Shown: one piece after another, positions 24,692 to 33,709 of the stretch
Numbering within the stretch: the stretch's first letter is position 1
Layout: each line of letters begins with the position of its first letter
From: Bradyrhizobium sp. 199
Lineage (GTDB): Bacteria; Pseudomonadota; Alphaproteobacteria; Rhizobiales; Xanthobacteraceae
Reading direction: 5' to 3'
NCBI RefSeq assembly: GCF_023073355.1
Contig: NZ_JADPJI010000006.1
Span: forward strand, 310,001-374,000
DNA length: 64,000 bases
Notes under the pieces: generated by a model
Databases searched by the model: none
What the model was told of the DNA's origin: nothing
Seen by the model: only the letters and a program-made list of their open reading frames with translations
Translations under genes and position numbers: made by a program

Positions 24692-26032
24692 TCAGCCGCC
24701 GACCGGCACCTCGCGCGCCGGTTGGGCCGGAAGGCGACAGCGGACATAGGTTCGCTCATCCACGCGCAGCAGTGACAGCGATCCGCTGAGCGCGCGGACG
24801 CGCTCATGCATGCCGGTCAGGCCACGGCCGAACATATTGTCGGCGGGAAAGCCGCCGCCGTCGTCGGAAATCTCGATCACGAGCGCCTCGCCGCTGACGG
24901 TCGCCTGGACATGGGCGCTGCTGGCATGGGCGTGGCGCAGCACGTTTGTCAGTGCCTCCTGGATGACCCGATAGATGGTCCGAGCCATCGGCCCGTCGAT
25001 CACGTCGAGATCCGGATCGATCGTATCCGTCAGGACAATATGCGGTGCCTGCTTGCGAAAGTTCCGGAGCAGCGTCTGCACGCTGGTCGCAAGGCCCAGC
25101 TCCTCGATGTAGAGCGGCCGCAGCCGATCCAGGATGCGGCGGTTGGTCTGCTGGAGCGCCTCGACCGATTGCAGCACCTGCTCGGCCGAATTGCCGAGAT
25201 GTCCCACCGGCGGCGAAGCGTCGATCAGCGCGATCGTACCGGCGCGGATGCTGAACAGCAGCGGTCCGAGTTCGTCATGCAATTCGCGGGCGAGATCGCG
25301 CCGCTCGTCGTCCTGGAGCGATACCAGGCGGTGCAACAGGTCGCGATTGTCCTGGCTCAATTGTGCGAGCGTTGCGGCCAGAGCATTCGCTTCCTCGCAG
25401 CTTTGCCGGATCTCAGGCGGCCCTCCGACGGGGATTGGCGTCGCGTAGTCGCCGCGCCGCATCCGCGTAAGCCCTTGCCCGAGATTCTGCAGCGGGCGTA
25501 GGGCCGATCCCGCAAACAGATACGCAATGGTACCGGTGAGCACCATCAGCATGGTGACCAAACTGGCCAGCGCAAGGAAGCCGATCCACTTCTCGAACAG
25601 GTCGGCCGAGAGGTCCGGCAGGAACACGAGATCGCCGACGTGCTTGCCATCGATGACGACGGGAGAGGCAGCATCCATGTCCGGTATGGTCAGGAGGTTG
25701 ATGAACCAGCGTGGCACCAGCTTAAGGTTGCGCGGGTCGTCGATTGGAGTGGGAGAAGGACCCTCTTCGACGCGACGGAATTGGATATCGGAGGAGGTAT
25801 CCAGCGACTGGACGAAGGCGTCCAGCGTCTTCTGCGGATTGTCCGAGGCGCTCAGTGTGTTGTTGAGCGCGGCTGAGATGATCCTGGTCGAACGTCGAGC
25901 CGGCTCGTTCTCGTCGGCCAGCTGACCGGTCGCAAATACCTGCAGCAATATGCCGCCCAGGATCAGGGCCGCCAGGAAGCTCGCCCCGAGCGGAAGAAAC
26001 AGTTGGGTTCTGAACGAGAGTCGTTGCCACAT
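24692..26032 (-). CDS. NarX/DegS-type sensor histidine kinase
   Basis: A 446-aa membrane kinase. It has two membrane helices (about 12-35 and 150-175) flanking a ~115-aa periplasmic sensor, a HAMP linker (GSALRPLQNLGQGLTRMRRGD), a HisKA_3 domain with phospho-accepting His252 in LARELHDELGP, and a HATPase domain with the N-box (IQEALTNVLRHAHAS) and G-box (DDGGGFPADNMFGRGLTGM). It is divergent from the NarL-type regulator starting at 26118, its likely partner. The signal is unknown. ATG 26032 is preferred to 26053. Confidence 0.93.
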   Translation of the reverse strand: MWQRLSFRTQLFLPLGASFLAALILGGILLQVFATGQLADENEPARRSTRIISAALNNTLSASDNPQKTLDAFVQSLDTSSDIQFRRVEEGPSPTPIDDPRNLKLVPRWFINLLTIPDMDAASPVVIDGKHVGDLVFLPDLSADLFEKWIGFLALASLVTMLMVLTGTIAYLFAGSALRPLQNLGQGLTRMRRGDYATPIPVGGPPEIRQSCEEANALAATLAQLSQDNRDLLHRLVSLQDDERRDLARELHDELGPLLFSIRAGTIALIDASPPVGHLGNSAEQVLQSVEALQQTNRRILDRLRPLYIEELGLATSVQTLLRNFRKQAPHIVLTDTIDPDLDVIDGPMARTIYRVIQEALTNVLRHAHASSAHVQATVSGEALVIEISDDGGGFPADNMFGRGLTGMHERVRALSGSLSLLRVDERTYVRCRLPAQPAREVPVGG

Positions 26033-26117
26033 TAGGTCAATTCTAACGCGCATCGGCGGGATTTGCTCTTTCCATTTGTTCCCGCCGGTTTATGAGTCAA
26101 AGAAAGCGAGTGCGCGA

Positions 26118-26762
26118 ATGCAAGATACCGCCAAGCCGGGGACCCGGGTCCTGATCGTCGACGACCATCCCGTGGTGCTGTCCGGTTGCCGCACCCTGTT
26201 CGCTTCGGACCATTCAATCCGTATCGACGAGGCGACGGACGCCAAATCCGGGCATCGCGCCTATGTCAGCAAGCGGCCCGACGTCACCGTGATCGACATC
26301 AGCCTGCCCGATGTCTCCGGCTTCGAGCTGATGCGGCGCATCCGCAAGGACGATCCCGAGGCCAAGATCATCATGTTCAGCATGAACGACGATCCGGCTT
26401 TCGTGGTGCGGGCAGTCGAGCTCGGGGCGCAGGGCTATGTCTCCAAAGGCGACGATCCCAGAATCCTGCTGAAAGCGGTGCGCAAGGTGGTCGCAGGCGA
26501 CAATTTCATCTCACCGCAGCTCGCGGAAGCTGTGACGTTCTCAGGCGCGGCGATCAAGGCCAACCCGGCTTCGCAGATGACGCCGCGGGAGCTCGAAATT
26601 CTCCGCCTGCTCGGACGCGGTGACAAGATCGTCGAGGTCGCGGAGGCGCTCGGCATCTCCTACAAGACGGTCGCCAACACCACGTCTCTGCTCAAGCAGA
26701 AGTTAGGGGCCAAGAACCATTCCGACCTGATCAGGATCGCGGTGGAAATCGGGATGGATTGA
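26118..26762 (+). CDS. NarL/FixJ-type response regulator
   Basis: A 214-aa protein with a receiver domain (DD at 15-16, phospho-acceptor Asp60 in VTVIDISLPD, conserved Lys in GYVSKGDD) and a C-terminal LuxR-type HTH (MTPRELEILRLLGRGDKIVE, then GISYKTVANTTSLLKQKLG). ATG 26118 gives the family N-terminus. It is divergently arranged with the HisKA_3 kinase, so the two probably form one two-component system. The regulon is unknown. Confidence 0.93.
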   Translation: MQDTAKPGTRVLIVDDHPVVLSGCRTLFASDHSIRIDEATDAKSGHRAYVSKRPDVTVIDISLPDVSGFELMRRIRKDDPEAKIIMFSMNDDPAFVVRAVELGAQGYVSKGDDPRILLKAVRKVVAGDNFISPQLAEAVTFSGAAIKANPASQMTPRELEILRLLGRGDKIVEVAEALGISYKTVANTTSLLKQKLGAKNHSDLIRIAVEIGMD

Positions 26763-27176
26763 CGCCGCCGGCACCGCACGGATCGGGACAAAACGGCAAT
26801 CGGCGGAGCGGATCCGCGAGAACGAGCCCAAAAGAGCACGGGCTCTTCGGGAAAAACAGGAACATTGTCTTGCTTCTGTTGTTTTCGCCCTTGACGATTT
26901 CGTGACGGGCGACGAAAGCTTTGGCTGACAAAGTTCAACGGGCGGCGGCCCGAAAGAGGCAAACCGGTCTGCACACATCAACGACAGACCTTCCAAGAGA
27001 GGGCTGCGGCGCCACCGCAGCCCTTTTTTGCTGGGCAGATGTGCAGGAGGGAAGCGGTTTCCCGATGCCACAAAACACTTTATGGTGGCCCAAAGCCTCT
27101 GGCTGTTAATAAGTAATTTCGTGAAATCAAAGGCTTACGGATCGCGCTTCGGCTCGGCCTGCCTTTGGAGGGCAGT
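26763..27176. other. 414-bp intergenic region with an orphan terminator
   Basis: It holds a strong intrinsic terminator at 27001-27029, far (240 bp) from the regulator stop and ~150 bp before thrC. A short ORF-free transcript (sRNA) or a long 3' UTR could end there. No tRNA or riboswitch was recognised. Confidence 0.5.
27001..27029 (+). terminator. Intrinsic terminator, rightward
   Basis: GGGCTGCGG (27001-27009) pairs perfectly with CCGCAGCCC (27015-27023) around a 5-nt loop, and six T follow directly. Confidence 0.9.
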
Positions 27177-28595
27177 TTGACTCGTTATATCTCGACCCGG
27201 GGCGAGGCCCCCGAACTCGGCTTCTGCGACGTGATGCTGACCGGGCTCGCCCGGGACGGCGGCCTGTATGTGCCGACCACCTGGCCGCAGCTCTCCGCCG
27301 AGACCATCGCCGGCTTCTTCGGCCGTCCCTATTGGGAGGTCGCGGTCGAGGTGATTCGTCCCTTCGCGGGCGGTGAGATCACCGACGCCGAACTCGGCCG
27401 CATGGCAAACGAAGCCTATGCGACCTTCCGCCATCCGGCGGTGGTGCCGCTGCGCCAGATCTCGCCGAACCAGTTCGTGCTGGAGCTGTTCCACGGCCCG
27501 ACGCTCGCCTTCAAGGACGTGGCAATGCAGCTGATCTCGCGGCTGATGGACCACGTGCTCGCCAAGCGCGGCCAGCGCACCACCATCGTGGTCGCGACGT
27601 CAGGCGATACCGGCGGCGCCGCGGTCGAGGCCTTCGCCGGCCTCGCGAACGTGGACCTCATCGTGCTGTTCCCGCACGGCCGCATCTCGGAGGTGCAGCG
27701 GCGGATGATGACTTCGACGGGCGCGGCCAATGTCCATGCGCTCGCGGTCGAGGGCAATTTCGACGACTGCCAGGCGCTCGTGAAGGGAATGTTCAACAAC
27801 CATCGCTTCCGCGATGCGACCTCGCTGTCCGGCGTCAATTCCATCAATTGGGCGCGCATCGTCGCCCAGGTCGTCTACTATTTCACCTCTGCCGTTGCCG
27901 TCGGCGCACCGGCGCGCGCGGTGGACTTCGTCGTGCCGACCGGCAATTTCGGCGACATCTTTGCCGGCTATGTGGCCAAGCGCATGGGTCTTCCGGTGCG
28001 GACCCTGCGCATCGCCGCCAACGTCAACGACATCCTGGCGCGCACGCTGAAGACGGGGATCTATGAGGTACGCGAGGTGCACGCGACCGCGTCGCCGTCG
28101 ATGGACATCCAGATCTCCTCGAATTTCGAGCGGCTGCTGTTCGAGGCCGGCCGGCGCGATGCGGCGGGCGTGCGCCGTCTGATGGATTCGCTGAAGCAGT
28201 CAGGACGTTTCGTGCTGCCCGATGCGACGCTGGCCGCAATCCGCGAGGAGTTCGACGCCGGGCGCGCCGACGAGACCGAGACCGCGGCTGCGATCCGTGC
28301 CGGCTGGCGCGAGGCAGGCGAACTGGTCGATCCCCATACCGCGGTAGCGCTTGCTGTCGCCGACCGCGACACCACCGACACCAGGGTGCCGAGCATCGTG
28401 CTCTCGACCGCCCATCCGGCCAAATTCCCCGACGCAGTCGAGGCGGCCTGCGGCCAGCGGCCGCAATTGCCGGCCTGGCTCGACGGATTGATGACCAAAT
28501 CCGAACACATGAAGGTGGTGAAGAACGACCTGGCCGAGATCGAGCGGTTCGTGCTGTCGGTCAGCCGCGCCGCAAAGCAGGGAGTTGCCGGATGA
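27177..28595 (+). CDS. thrC: Threonine synthase
   Basis: A 472-aa PLP enzyme converting O-phosphohomoserine to threonine. The N-terminus (TRYISTRGEAPELGFCDVML) is typical, the PLP Lys113 lies in HGPTLAFKDVAMQ, and the phosphate-binding segment ATSGDTGGAAVEAF and PTGNFGDIFAGY follow. I choose the TTG at 27177, because GGAGGG lies at 27167-27172 and the family starts at this point; an in-frame TTG at 27165 would include the ribosome-binding site. The stop overlaps the M16 peptidase start by 4 nt. Confidence 0.95.
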   Translation: MTRYISTRGEAPELGFCDVMLTGLARDGGLYVPTTWPQLSAETIAGFFGRPYWEVAVEVIRPFAGGEITDAELGRMANEAYATFRHPAVVPLRQISPNQFVLELFHGPTLAFKDVAMQLISRLMDHVLAKRGQRTTIVVATSGDTGGAAVEAFAGLANVDLIVLFPHGRISEVQRRMMTSTGAANVHALAVEGNFDDCQALVKGMFNNHRFRDATSLSGVNSINWARIVAQVVYYFTSAVAVGAPARAVDFVVPTGNFGDIFAGYVAKRMGLPVRTLRIAANVNDILARTLKTGIYEVREVHATASPSMDIQISSNFERLLFEAGRRDAAGVRRLMDSLKQSGRFVLPDATLAAIREEFDAGRADETETAAAIRAGWREAGELVDPHTAVALAVADRDTTDTRVPSIVLSTAHPAKFPDAVEAACGQRPQLPAWLDGLMTKSEHMKVVKNDLAEIERFVLSVSRAAKQGVAG

Positions 28596-29881
28596 GTGTC
28601 GAGATTTCCAAGCTTGCCTCCGGCCTGACCGTCGTCACCGACAAGATGCCTCACCTCGAGACTGCGGCGCTCGGCGTCTGGGCCGGCGTCGGTGGGCGCG
28701 ACGAGAAGCCGAACGAGCATGGCATTTCGCATCTGCTCGAGCACATGGCGTTCAAGGGCACGACCAAGCGCTCCTCGCGCGAGATCGTCGAGGAGATCGA
28801 AGCGGTGGGCGGCGACCTCAACGCCGGCACCTCGACCGAGACCACGTCTTATTATGCGCGGGTGCTGAAGGCCGACGTGCCGCTGGCGCTCGACGTGCTC
28901 GCCGACATCCTCGCCAATCCCGCCTTCGAGCCCGACGAGCTGGAGCGCGAGAAGAACGTCATCGTGCAGGAGATCGGTGCCGCGCAGGATACGCCGGACG
29001 ACGTCGTCTTCGAGCATCTCAACGAGCTCTGCTATCCCGACCAGCCGATGGGCCGCTCGCTGCTCGGCACGGCGAAGACGCTACGCGCCTTCAACCGCGA
29101 CATGCTGCGCGACTATCTCTCGACGCATTATCGCGGGCCCGACATGGTCGTGGCTGCGGCTGGCGCGGTCGATCATAAGCAGGTGGTCGCCGAGGCCGAG
29201 AAGCGCTTTGCGAGTTTCGAGGGGACGCCCGGCCCGAAGCCGCAAACCGCGCAGTTCGGCAAGGGCGGCGCGAAGGTGGTGCATCGCGAGCTCGAGCAAG
29301 CGCATCTGACGCTGGCGCTGGAAGGCGTGCCGCAGAGCGATCTGTCGCTGTTCTCGCTTCAGGTCTTCACCAACATCCTCGGCGGCGGAATGTCGTCGCG
29401 GCTGTTCCAGGAGGTGCGCGAGAAGCGCGGCCTCTGCTACTCGATCTACACGTTCCACGCGCCCTATACCGACACCGGCTTCTTCGGGCTCTACACCGGC
29501 ACCGATCCGGCCGATGCGCCGGAGATGATGGAGGTCGTGGTCGACATCATGAATGATTCGGTGGAGACCCTGACCGAGGCCGAGATCGCGCGGGCCAAGG
29601 CACAGATGAAGGCGGGTCTGCTGATGGCGCTGGAAAGCTGCTCGTCCCGCGCCGAGCAGCTCGCCCGTCATGTGCTGGCCTATGGGCGGCCGCAGACCGT
29701 CGAGGAACTGGTTGGCCGGATCGATGCCGTCAGCGTCGAATCGACCCGGGACGCGGCGCGTGCGCTGCTTTCGCGGAGCCGCCCTGCGGTTGTCGCATTG
29801 GGCAGTGGCAGGGGTCTGGACACGGCGGTGTCTTTTGCGGAAGGATTGACCCGGGCACGCGCCAAGGCGCGGTTGCATTAG
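28592..29881 (+). CDS. M16 family zinc peptidase (processing-peptidase-like)
   Basis: A 429-aa insulinase/MPP-type metallopeptidase. The inverted zinc motif HLLEH (H47, E50, H51) is followed by the second zinc Glu region ELEREKNVIVQE. The C-terminal half has the inactive M16 repeat (GGGMSSRLFQEVREKRGLCY). It is full length for a one-chain bacterial MPP homologue. It is translationally coupled to thrC (ATGA), an arrangement common in Rhizobiales. It probably degrades or processes peptides in the cytoplasm or periplasm; no signal peptide is evident. Confidence 0.93.
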   Translation: MSVEISKLASGLTVVTDKMPHLETAALGVWAGVGGRDEKPNEHGISHLLEHMAFKGTTKRSSREIVEEIEAVGGDLNAGTSTETTSYYARVLKADVPLALDVLADILANPAFEPDELEREKNVIVQEIGAAQDTPDDVVFEHLNELCYPDQPMGRSLLGTAKTLRAFNRDMLRDYLSTHYRGPDMVVAAAGAVDHKQVVAEAEKRFASFEGTPGPKPQTAQFGKGGAKVVHRELEQAHLTLALEGVPQSDLSLFSLQVFTNILGGGMSSRLFQEVREKRGLCYSIYTFHAPYTDTGFFGLYTGTDPADAPEMMEVVVDIMNDSVETLTEAEIARAKAQMKAGLLMALESCSSRAEQLARHVLAYGRPQTVEELVGRIDAVSVESTRDAARALLSRSRPAVVALGSGRGLDTAVSFAEGLTRARAKARLH

Positions 29882-29921
29882 GAGCCGCGCGCAGGCTGAT
29901 CTGCCCCCGGGAAGCATCACC

Positions 29922-30509
29922 ATGGCCCTGTTTCGCCTGCCGTCCAGTGGACCCGCCGCCCTCGCGCCGCGCGGCAACGGGCTGTTGTTGCGCGCGCCGC
30001 AGATGTCCGATTTCCTGCAATGGGCGCATCTGCGTGAGTCCAGCCGCGACTACCTGACGCCCTGGGAGCCGATCTGGCCGTCGGACGATCTCACCCGCTC
30101 CGGTTTCCGCCGCCGTCTGCGCCGCTATTCCGAGGACATCGCCGCGGACCGTTCCTATCCCTTTCTGGTCTTCCGCGAGCTCGACGGCGCCATGGTCGGC
30201 GGCATCACGCTGGCCAATGTGCGGCGCGGTATCGTGCAGGCCGGCACCATCGGCTATTGGGTCGGGCAATCCCATGCCCATCGCGGCTACATGACGGCTG
30301 CGCTGCGGGTCCTCCTGCCGACGCTGTTCGGCGAGCTCAACCTGCACCGCGTCGAGGCGGCCTGCATCCCGACCAATGCGCCGTCGATCCGGGTGTTGGA
30401 GAAATGCGGCTTCTCCCGCGAGGGGCTGGCGCGCCGCTATCTCTGCATCAACGGAATCTGGCAGGACCATTTGCTGTTCGGCCTCTTGCACGAGGATTTC
30501 CGCGGCTGA
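29922..30509 (+). CDS. GNAT N-acetyltransferase (RimJ-like)
   Basis: A 195-aa acetyltransferase with the RimJ/RimL arrangement: an early WAHLRESSRDYLTPWEP region, the acetyl-CoA-binding segment GYWVGQSHAHRGYMTAALRV, then LHRVEAACIPTNAPSIRVLE and a KCGFSREG-type motif. RimJ acetylates ribosomal protein S5, but this subfamily is diverse, so the substrate is unproven. It lies 40 bp after the M16 peptidase and may share its transcript. Confidence 0.9.
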   Translation: MALFRLPSSGPAALAPRGNGLLLRAPQMSDFLQWAHLRESSRDYLTPWEPIWPSDDLTRSGFRRRLRRYSEDIAADRSYPFLVFRELDGAMVGGITLANVRRGIVQAGTIGYWVGQSHAHRGYMTAALRVLLPTLFGELNLHRVEAACIPTNAPSIRVLEKCGFSREGLARRYLCINGIWQDHLLFGLLHEDFRG

Positions 30510-30526
30510 GCCCCATTCGTTCATGT

Positions 30527-30545
30527 GACCAAAGTCTCTTTGGTC
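30527..30545. terminator. Hairpin after the GNAT gene
   Basis: GACCAAAG (30527-30534) pairs with CTTTGGTC (30538-30545) around a 3-nt loop. There is no T-tract, so the terminator role is uncertain. Confidence 0.45.
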
Positions 30546-30643
30546 CCGCTTCGTTTGCTGCCTTGGGTTCGCCGATTTTGACGATATAACCCGCGGGCCT
30601 GCCGGCGATCGGCCGGGAATTTTGTCATGGAGTACGGGCTTTG

Positions 30644-31297
30644 ATGGGGAAGCAGCTTCGGTCATCGTGGAATGTGCTGCGGCGGATGCCGGTGATCGCG
30701 GTGGCATTGTCGGTCTCGTTCGCAGCGGTTTCGCCGGCCGCGGCGCAGTCATTCACCGACCGCTTCAAGAGCCTGTTCGGCGGCAAGTCCGACGCGCCGG
30801 CCGAGCCCAAGCCGGCGCCTGCGCCCGGTCAGCCGGCCGAAGACGACCTCGATTGCCCGCAGGTGACGGTGCGCGCGGGAGCTTCGACCTACGCGGTTGG
30901 GGCGAGCGGCAAGCCGGCCGTTGGCAATGAAATCCGCTTCCAGGCTTCGATCACCAAGATGGCGCGCGAATGTTCGCGCAGCAGCGCTGGCATCACGGCG
31001 CGGATCGGCATCCAGGGCCGCGTCATCGCCGGCCCGGCCGGTGCGCCCGCCTCCGTCGAGGTGCCCCTGCGCATCGCCGTCGTGCAGGGCGGCGTTGGCG
31101 AGAAGGTGATTGCCTCGAAGGCCTACCGGACCATGGTCGATATGACCGAGGGCGGCAGTGTGCCCTTCACCTTCGTCGTGGAGGATATGTCCTATCCGGT
31201 GCCGTCAGCTGCGACCGCCGATTCCTACATCTTCTATGTCGGCTTCGATCCGCAGGCGCTCTCGCCCGAGCCGAAGGGACGAGGGAAGAAGAAGTAG
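30644..31297 (+). CDS. Conserved exported protein, function unknown
   Basis: A 217-aa protein with an N-terminal signal peptide (about residues 14-35, ending SPAAAQ), a Pro/Ala/Lys-rich linker, and a domain containing DLDCPQVTVRAGASTYAVG and one later Cys (MARECSRSSAG), which probably form a disulphide. The C-terminus is Lys-rich (GRGKKK). A beta-rich periplasmic or lipid-associated fold is likely. I recognise it only as a Bradyrhizobium/Rhizobiales conserved hypothetical. ATG 30644 is preferred over the TTG one codon earlier. Confidence 0.75.
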   Translation: MGKQLRSSWNVLRRMPVIAVALSVSFAAVSPAAAQSFTDRFKSLFGGKSDAPAEPKPAPAPGQPAEDDLDCPQVTVRAGASTYAVGASGKPAVGNEIRFQASITKMARECSRSSAGITARIGIQGRVIAGPAGAPASVEVPLRIAVVQGGVGEKVIASKAYRTMVDMTEGGSVPFTFVVEDMSYPVPSAATADSYIFYVGFDPQALSPEPKGRGKKK

Positions 31298-31308
31298 CAG
31301 GCTCGCGC

Positions 31309-31364
31309 CCCGGACGCGGCGCAGCGCATAGCGGCGCGTCATTTCATGCCGCGCCGCGTCCGGG
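31309..31364. repeat. 14-bp inverted repeat between convergent genes
   Basis: CCCGGACGCGGCGC (31309-31322) pairs perfectly with GCGCCGCGTCCGGG (31351-31364), with a 28-nt loop. It may be a dispersed repeat or a structure that blocks read-through. Confidence 0.7.
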
Positions 31365-31387
31365 ACACGAGAGTCTTCCAGGCCAAC

Positions 31388-31417
31388 AAAAAAGCCGGCG
31401 CTCATCGCGCCGGCCTT
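31388..31417 (-). terminator. Intrinsic terminator of the atp F0 operon
   Basis: GCCGGCGC (31394-31401) pairs with GCGCCGGC (31407-31414). On the minus strand the stem is followed by six T. It lies 23 bp beyond the atpF stop. Confidence 0.9.
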
Positions 31418-31439
31418 TGATTGGTGAAGGCGAAACCGC

Positions 31440-31925
31440 TCAGTTCAGCTTCTGCCTGACTTCGGTGATGCCCTTGGCGAGCAGATCGTCGGCGACCGGG
31501 CCCTTGACCGACTGCGACAGGATCGTGGAGGCGGCCTGGACGGCGGCTTCCGCGGCTGCGGCGCGGACATCGGCCAGCGCCTGGGCCTCGGCGAGCGCGA
31601 TCTTGCTCTCCGCGGTCTTGGTCCGGCGGGCGACGAAGTCTTCCATCTTCGCCTTGGCGTCGGCGGCGATGCGCTCGGCTTCGGCCTTGGCATTGGCGAT
31701 GATGTCGGCAGCTTCGCGCTCGGCAGTGGCACTGCGCGCCTTGTAGTCGGCGAGCACCTTGGCCGCTTCCTGCTTGAGGCGCGTTGCGTCGTCGAGCTCC
31801 GCCTTGATGCGGGCGGCGCGGTGATCGAGCGCGGTCATCGCCGACTTGAAGACCCCGAGATAGCCGAACACGACCATCAGGATCACGAAGGCGATGGCGA
31901 CCCAGGTTTCAGGATCGAAGAACAT
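31440..31925 (-). CDS. atpF: ATP synthase F0 subunit b
   Basis: A 161-aa peripheral-stalk subunit: one N-terminal membrane helix (about 5-27, WVAIAFVILMVVFGYLGVF), then a long charged Ala/Glu/Lys coiled coil (about 35-140). It links the F1 head to subunit a. It is last in the I-a-c-b'-b operon, 6 bp after b', with the terminator just beyond. The F1 genes are not in this window, the usual split arrangement for alphaproteobacteria. Confidence 0.95.
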   Translation of the reverse strand: MFFDPETWVAIAFVILMVVFGYLGVFKSAMTALDHRAARIKAELDDATRLKQEAAKVLADYKARSATAEREAADIIANAKAEAERIAADAKAKMEDFVARRTKTAESKIALAEAQALADVRAAAAEAAVQAASTILSQSVKGPVADDLLAKGITEVRQKLN

Positions 31926-31931
31926 CTCGAA

Positions 31932-32498
31932 CTAACCCTTCAAGGATGCGTCGACGGCAGCACCGACCGACGCAGCATCCGGAACGATGCCGGTGAGCTG
32001 CTGCACGATCTGGCCTGCCGCATCGGCCGCGATGCCGCGGACGTTGCTCATGGCGGTGGTGCGGGTCGAGGCGATGGTCTTTTCCGCCCCGGCGAGCTTG
32101 GCCGCCAATTGCTCTTCCAGCGTCTTGCGTTCGGCTTCCGCCTGCGCATTCGCCTTGTCGCGGGATTCATTGCCGATCGCCTGTGCACGCGTGCGCGCCG
32201 AAGCGAGCTCGGTTTCATAGGCCTTCAGCGCAGCTTCGGACTGGTCCTTCAGCTTCTGCGCCTCGGCGAGGTCTCCCTCGATCTTGTTCTGACGTGCTTC
32301 GATCGCACCGCCGACCTTCGGCAGCGCGAGCTTGGACACGATCACGTAAAGCAGGACGAAGAAGATCGCGAGCGACACCAGCTGTGAAGCGTAGTTGCTG
32401 CTCTCGAACGGCGGAAACCCGCCACCGTGGTGACCACCGTCAGCCTCGGTGTGAGCGCCCGCCGCCGGACCTTTTGCGCCGCCATGACTTTCAGCCAC
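31932..32498 (-). CDS. atpF2: ATP synthase F0 subunit b'
   Basis: A 188-aa second b-type subunit. An N-terminal His/Gly-rich cytoplasmic extension (AHTEADGGHHGGGFPPF) precedes the membrane helix (SLAIFFVLLYVIVSKLALP) and a long coiled coil. Photosynthetic and many alphaproteobacteria have a b/b' heterodimer in place of b2. The GTG at 32498 is the start. It lies 66 bp after atpE. Confidence 0.94.
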   Translation of the reverse strand: MAESHGGAKGPAAGAHTEADGGHHGGGFPPFESSNYASQLVSLAIFFVLLYVIVSKLALPKVGGAIEARQNKIEGDLAEAQKLKDQSEAALKAYETELASARTRAQAIGNESRDKANAQAEAERKTLEEQLAAKLAGAEKTIASTRTTAMSNVRGIAADAAGQIVQQLTGIVPDAASVGAAVDASLKG

Positions 32499-32564
32499 GG
32501 AGTTCTCCTGTTGCTGTCACACGCGCCGCCCCATCGGGATGGAACGGCGCGAAAAACGTCGTCC

Positions 32565-32795
32565 TCAGAGCGGAACGAACAGCAGCAGCAGCGCGATCAG
32601 CAGCGAGAAAATGCCGAGCGCTTCGGTCACGGCGAAGCCGAAGATCAAATTGCCGAACTGGCCCTGAGCTGCCGAGGGGTTGCGAACGGCTGCGGCGAGG
32701 TAGTTGCCGAAGATCACGCCGACGCCGACGCCCGCGCCGCCCATGCCGATGCATGCGATGCCCGCGCCGATAAGTTTTGCTGCTGCCGGATCCAT
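32565..32795 (-). CDS. atpE: ATP synthase F0 subunit c
   Basis: A 76-aa proteolipid of two membrane helices joined by a polar loop (RNPSAAQGQ). The proton-carrying Glu58 lies in FGFAVTEALGIFS. The Gly-rich first helix (GMGGAGVGVGVIFG) packs the c-ring. ATG 32795 is preceded by GGAG. The length is exactly as in Bradyrhizobium relatives. Confidence 0.97.
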   Translation of the reverse strand: MDPAAAKLIGAGIACIGMGGAGVGVGVIFGNYLAAAVRNPSAAQGQFGNLIFGFAVTEALGIFSLLIALLLLFVPL

Positions 32796-32848
32796 TTTAG
32801 ACTCCTTGGAGGAAAGATTGGGTTGTGGGTGGAAATTCCCCGGACCGC

Positions 32849-33598
32849 TCAGTGTCCCGGATGAATGGCGTCGTTGAGGTAGATGCAGGTCAGGATCGCA
32901 AACACATAGGCTTGCAGGAACGCGACCAGAATCTCGAGCGCGTACAGCGCAACCGTGAGGGCCAGCGGCAGCACGCCGCCGACCCAGCCGAGGGCGCCGA
33001 GCGAGAAGCCGAGCATGGCGACGAAGCCCGCGAACACCTTCAGCGCGATGTGGCCGGCCAGCATGTTGGCGAACAGACGGACGCTGTGGGAGACCGGCCG
33101 CAGGAAGAACGACAGGATCTCGATGAACATCACCAGCGGCAGGATGTAGCCTGGGACCCCGTGCGGCACGAAGATCGAGAAGAACTTCAGGCCGTTCTTG
33201 GCGACGCCGTAGATCAGGACGGTGAAGAAGACCAGGAGCGCAAGCGCTGCCGTCACGATCAGATGACTCGAGATCGTGAAGGTGTAGGGGATGATGCCGA
33301 CCAGGTTCGAGACGCAGATGAACATGAACAGCGAGAAGATCAGCGGGAAGAACTTCATGCCTTCCGAGCCGGCGGTCGAGCGGATGGTCGAGGCGACGAA
33401 CTCGTAGGAGATCTCGGCGACCGATTGGAGGCGCCCGGGGACCAGCTGCGTGCCGCTGGCAAGCATCAGGAGCGAGATGATCGCGACCGCCACCAGCATG
33501 TACAGCGACGAATTGGTGAAGGCGATCGTATGATTGCCGATATGGCCCAGGGTGAAGAGAGGCTCGATGTTGAACTGGTGGATCGGGTCGATTTTCAT
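32849..33598 (-). CDS. atpB: ATP synthase F0 subunit a
   Basis: A 249-aa membrane subunit carrying the proton half-channels. The essential Arg lies in SHSVRLFANMLAGH, with LALTVALYALEILVAFLQAYVF forming the last helices. ATG 33598 (MKIDPIHQFNIEP) is the family start; a 10-residue in-frame extension is unlikely. It follows atpI after 111 bp and precedes atpE by 53 bp. Confidence 0.97.
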   Translation of the reverse strand: MKIDPIHQFNIEPLFTLGHIGNHTIAFTNSSLYMLVAVAIISLLMLASGTQLVPGRLQSVAEISYEFVASTIRSTAGSEGMKFFPLIFSLFMFICVSNLVGIIPYTFTISSHLIVTAALALLVFFTVLIYGVAKNGLKFFSIFVPHGVPGYILPLVMFIEILSFFLRPVSHSVRLFANMLAGHIALKVFAGFVAMLGFSLGALGWVGGVLPLALTVALYALEILVAFLQAYVFAILTCIYLNDAIHPGH

Positions 33599-33709
33599 CA
33601 GCGCGGCATCTCTTGGTCTGCCGGGCAATGCCGGCGGGTCTCGGTCTGCCGGCCGGGCCGGCCCGTACCGGCGAAGCCGGCACGATCATTCCTGTTCTGG
33701 TGGGACAGC

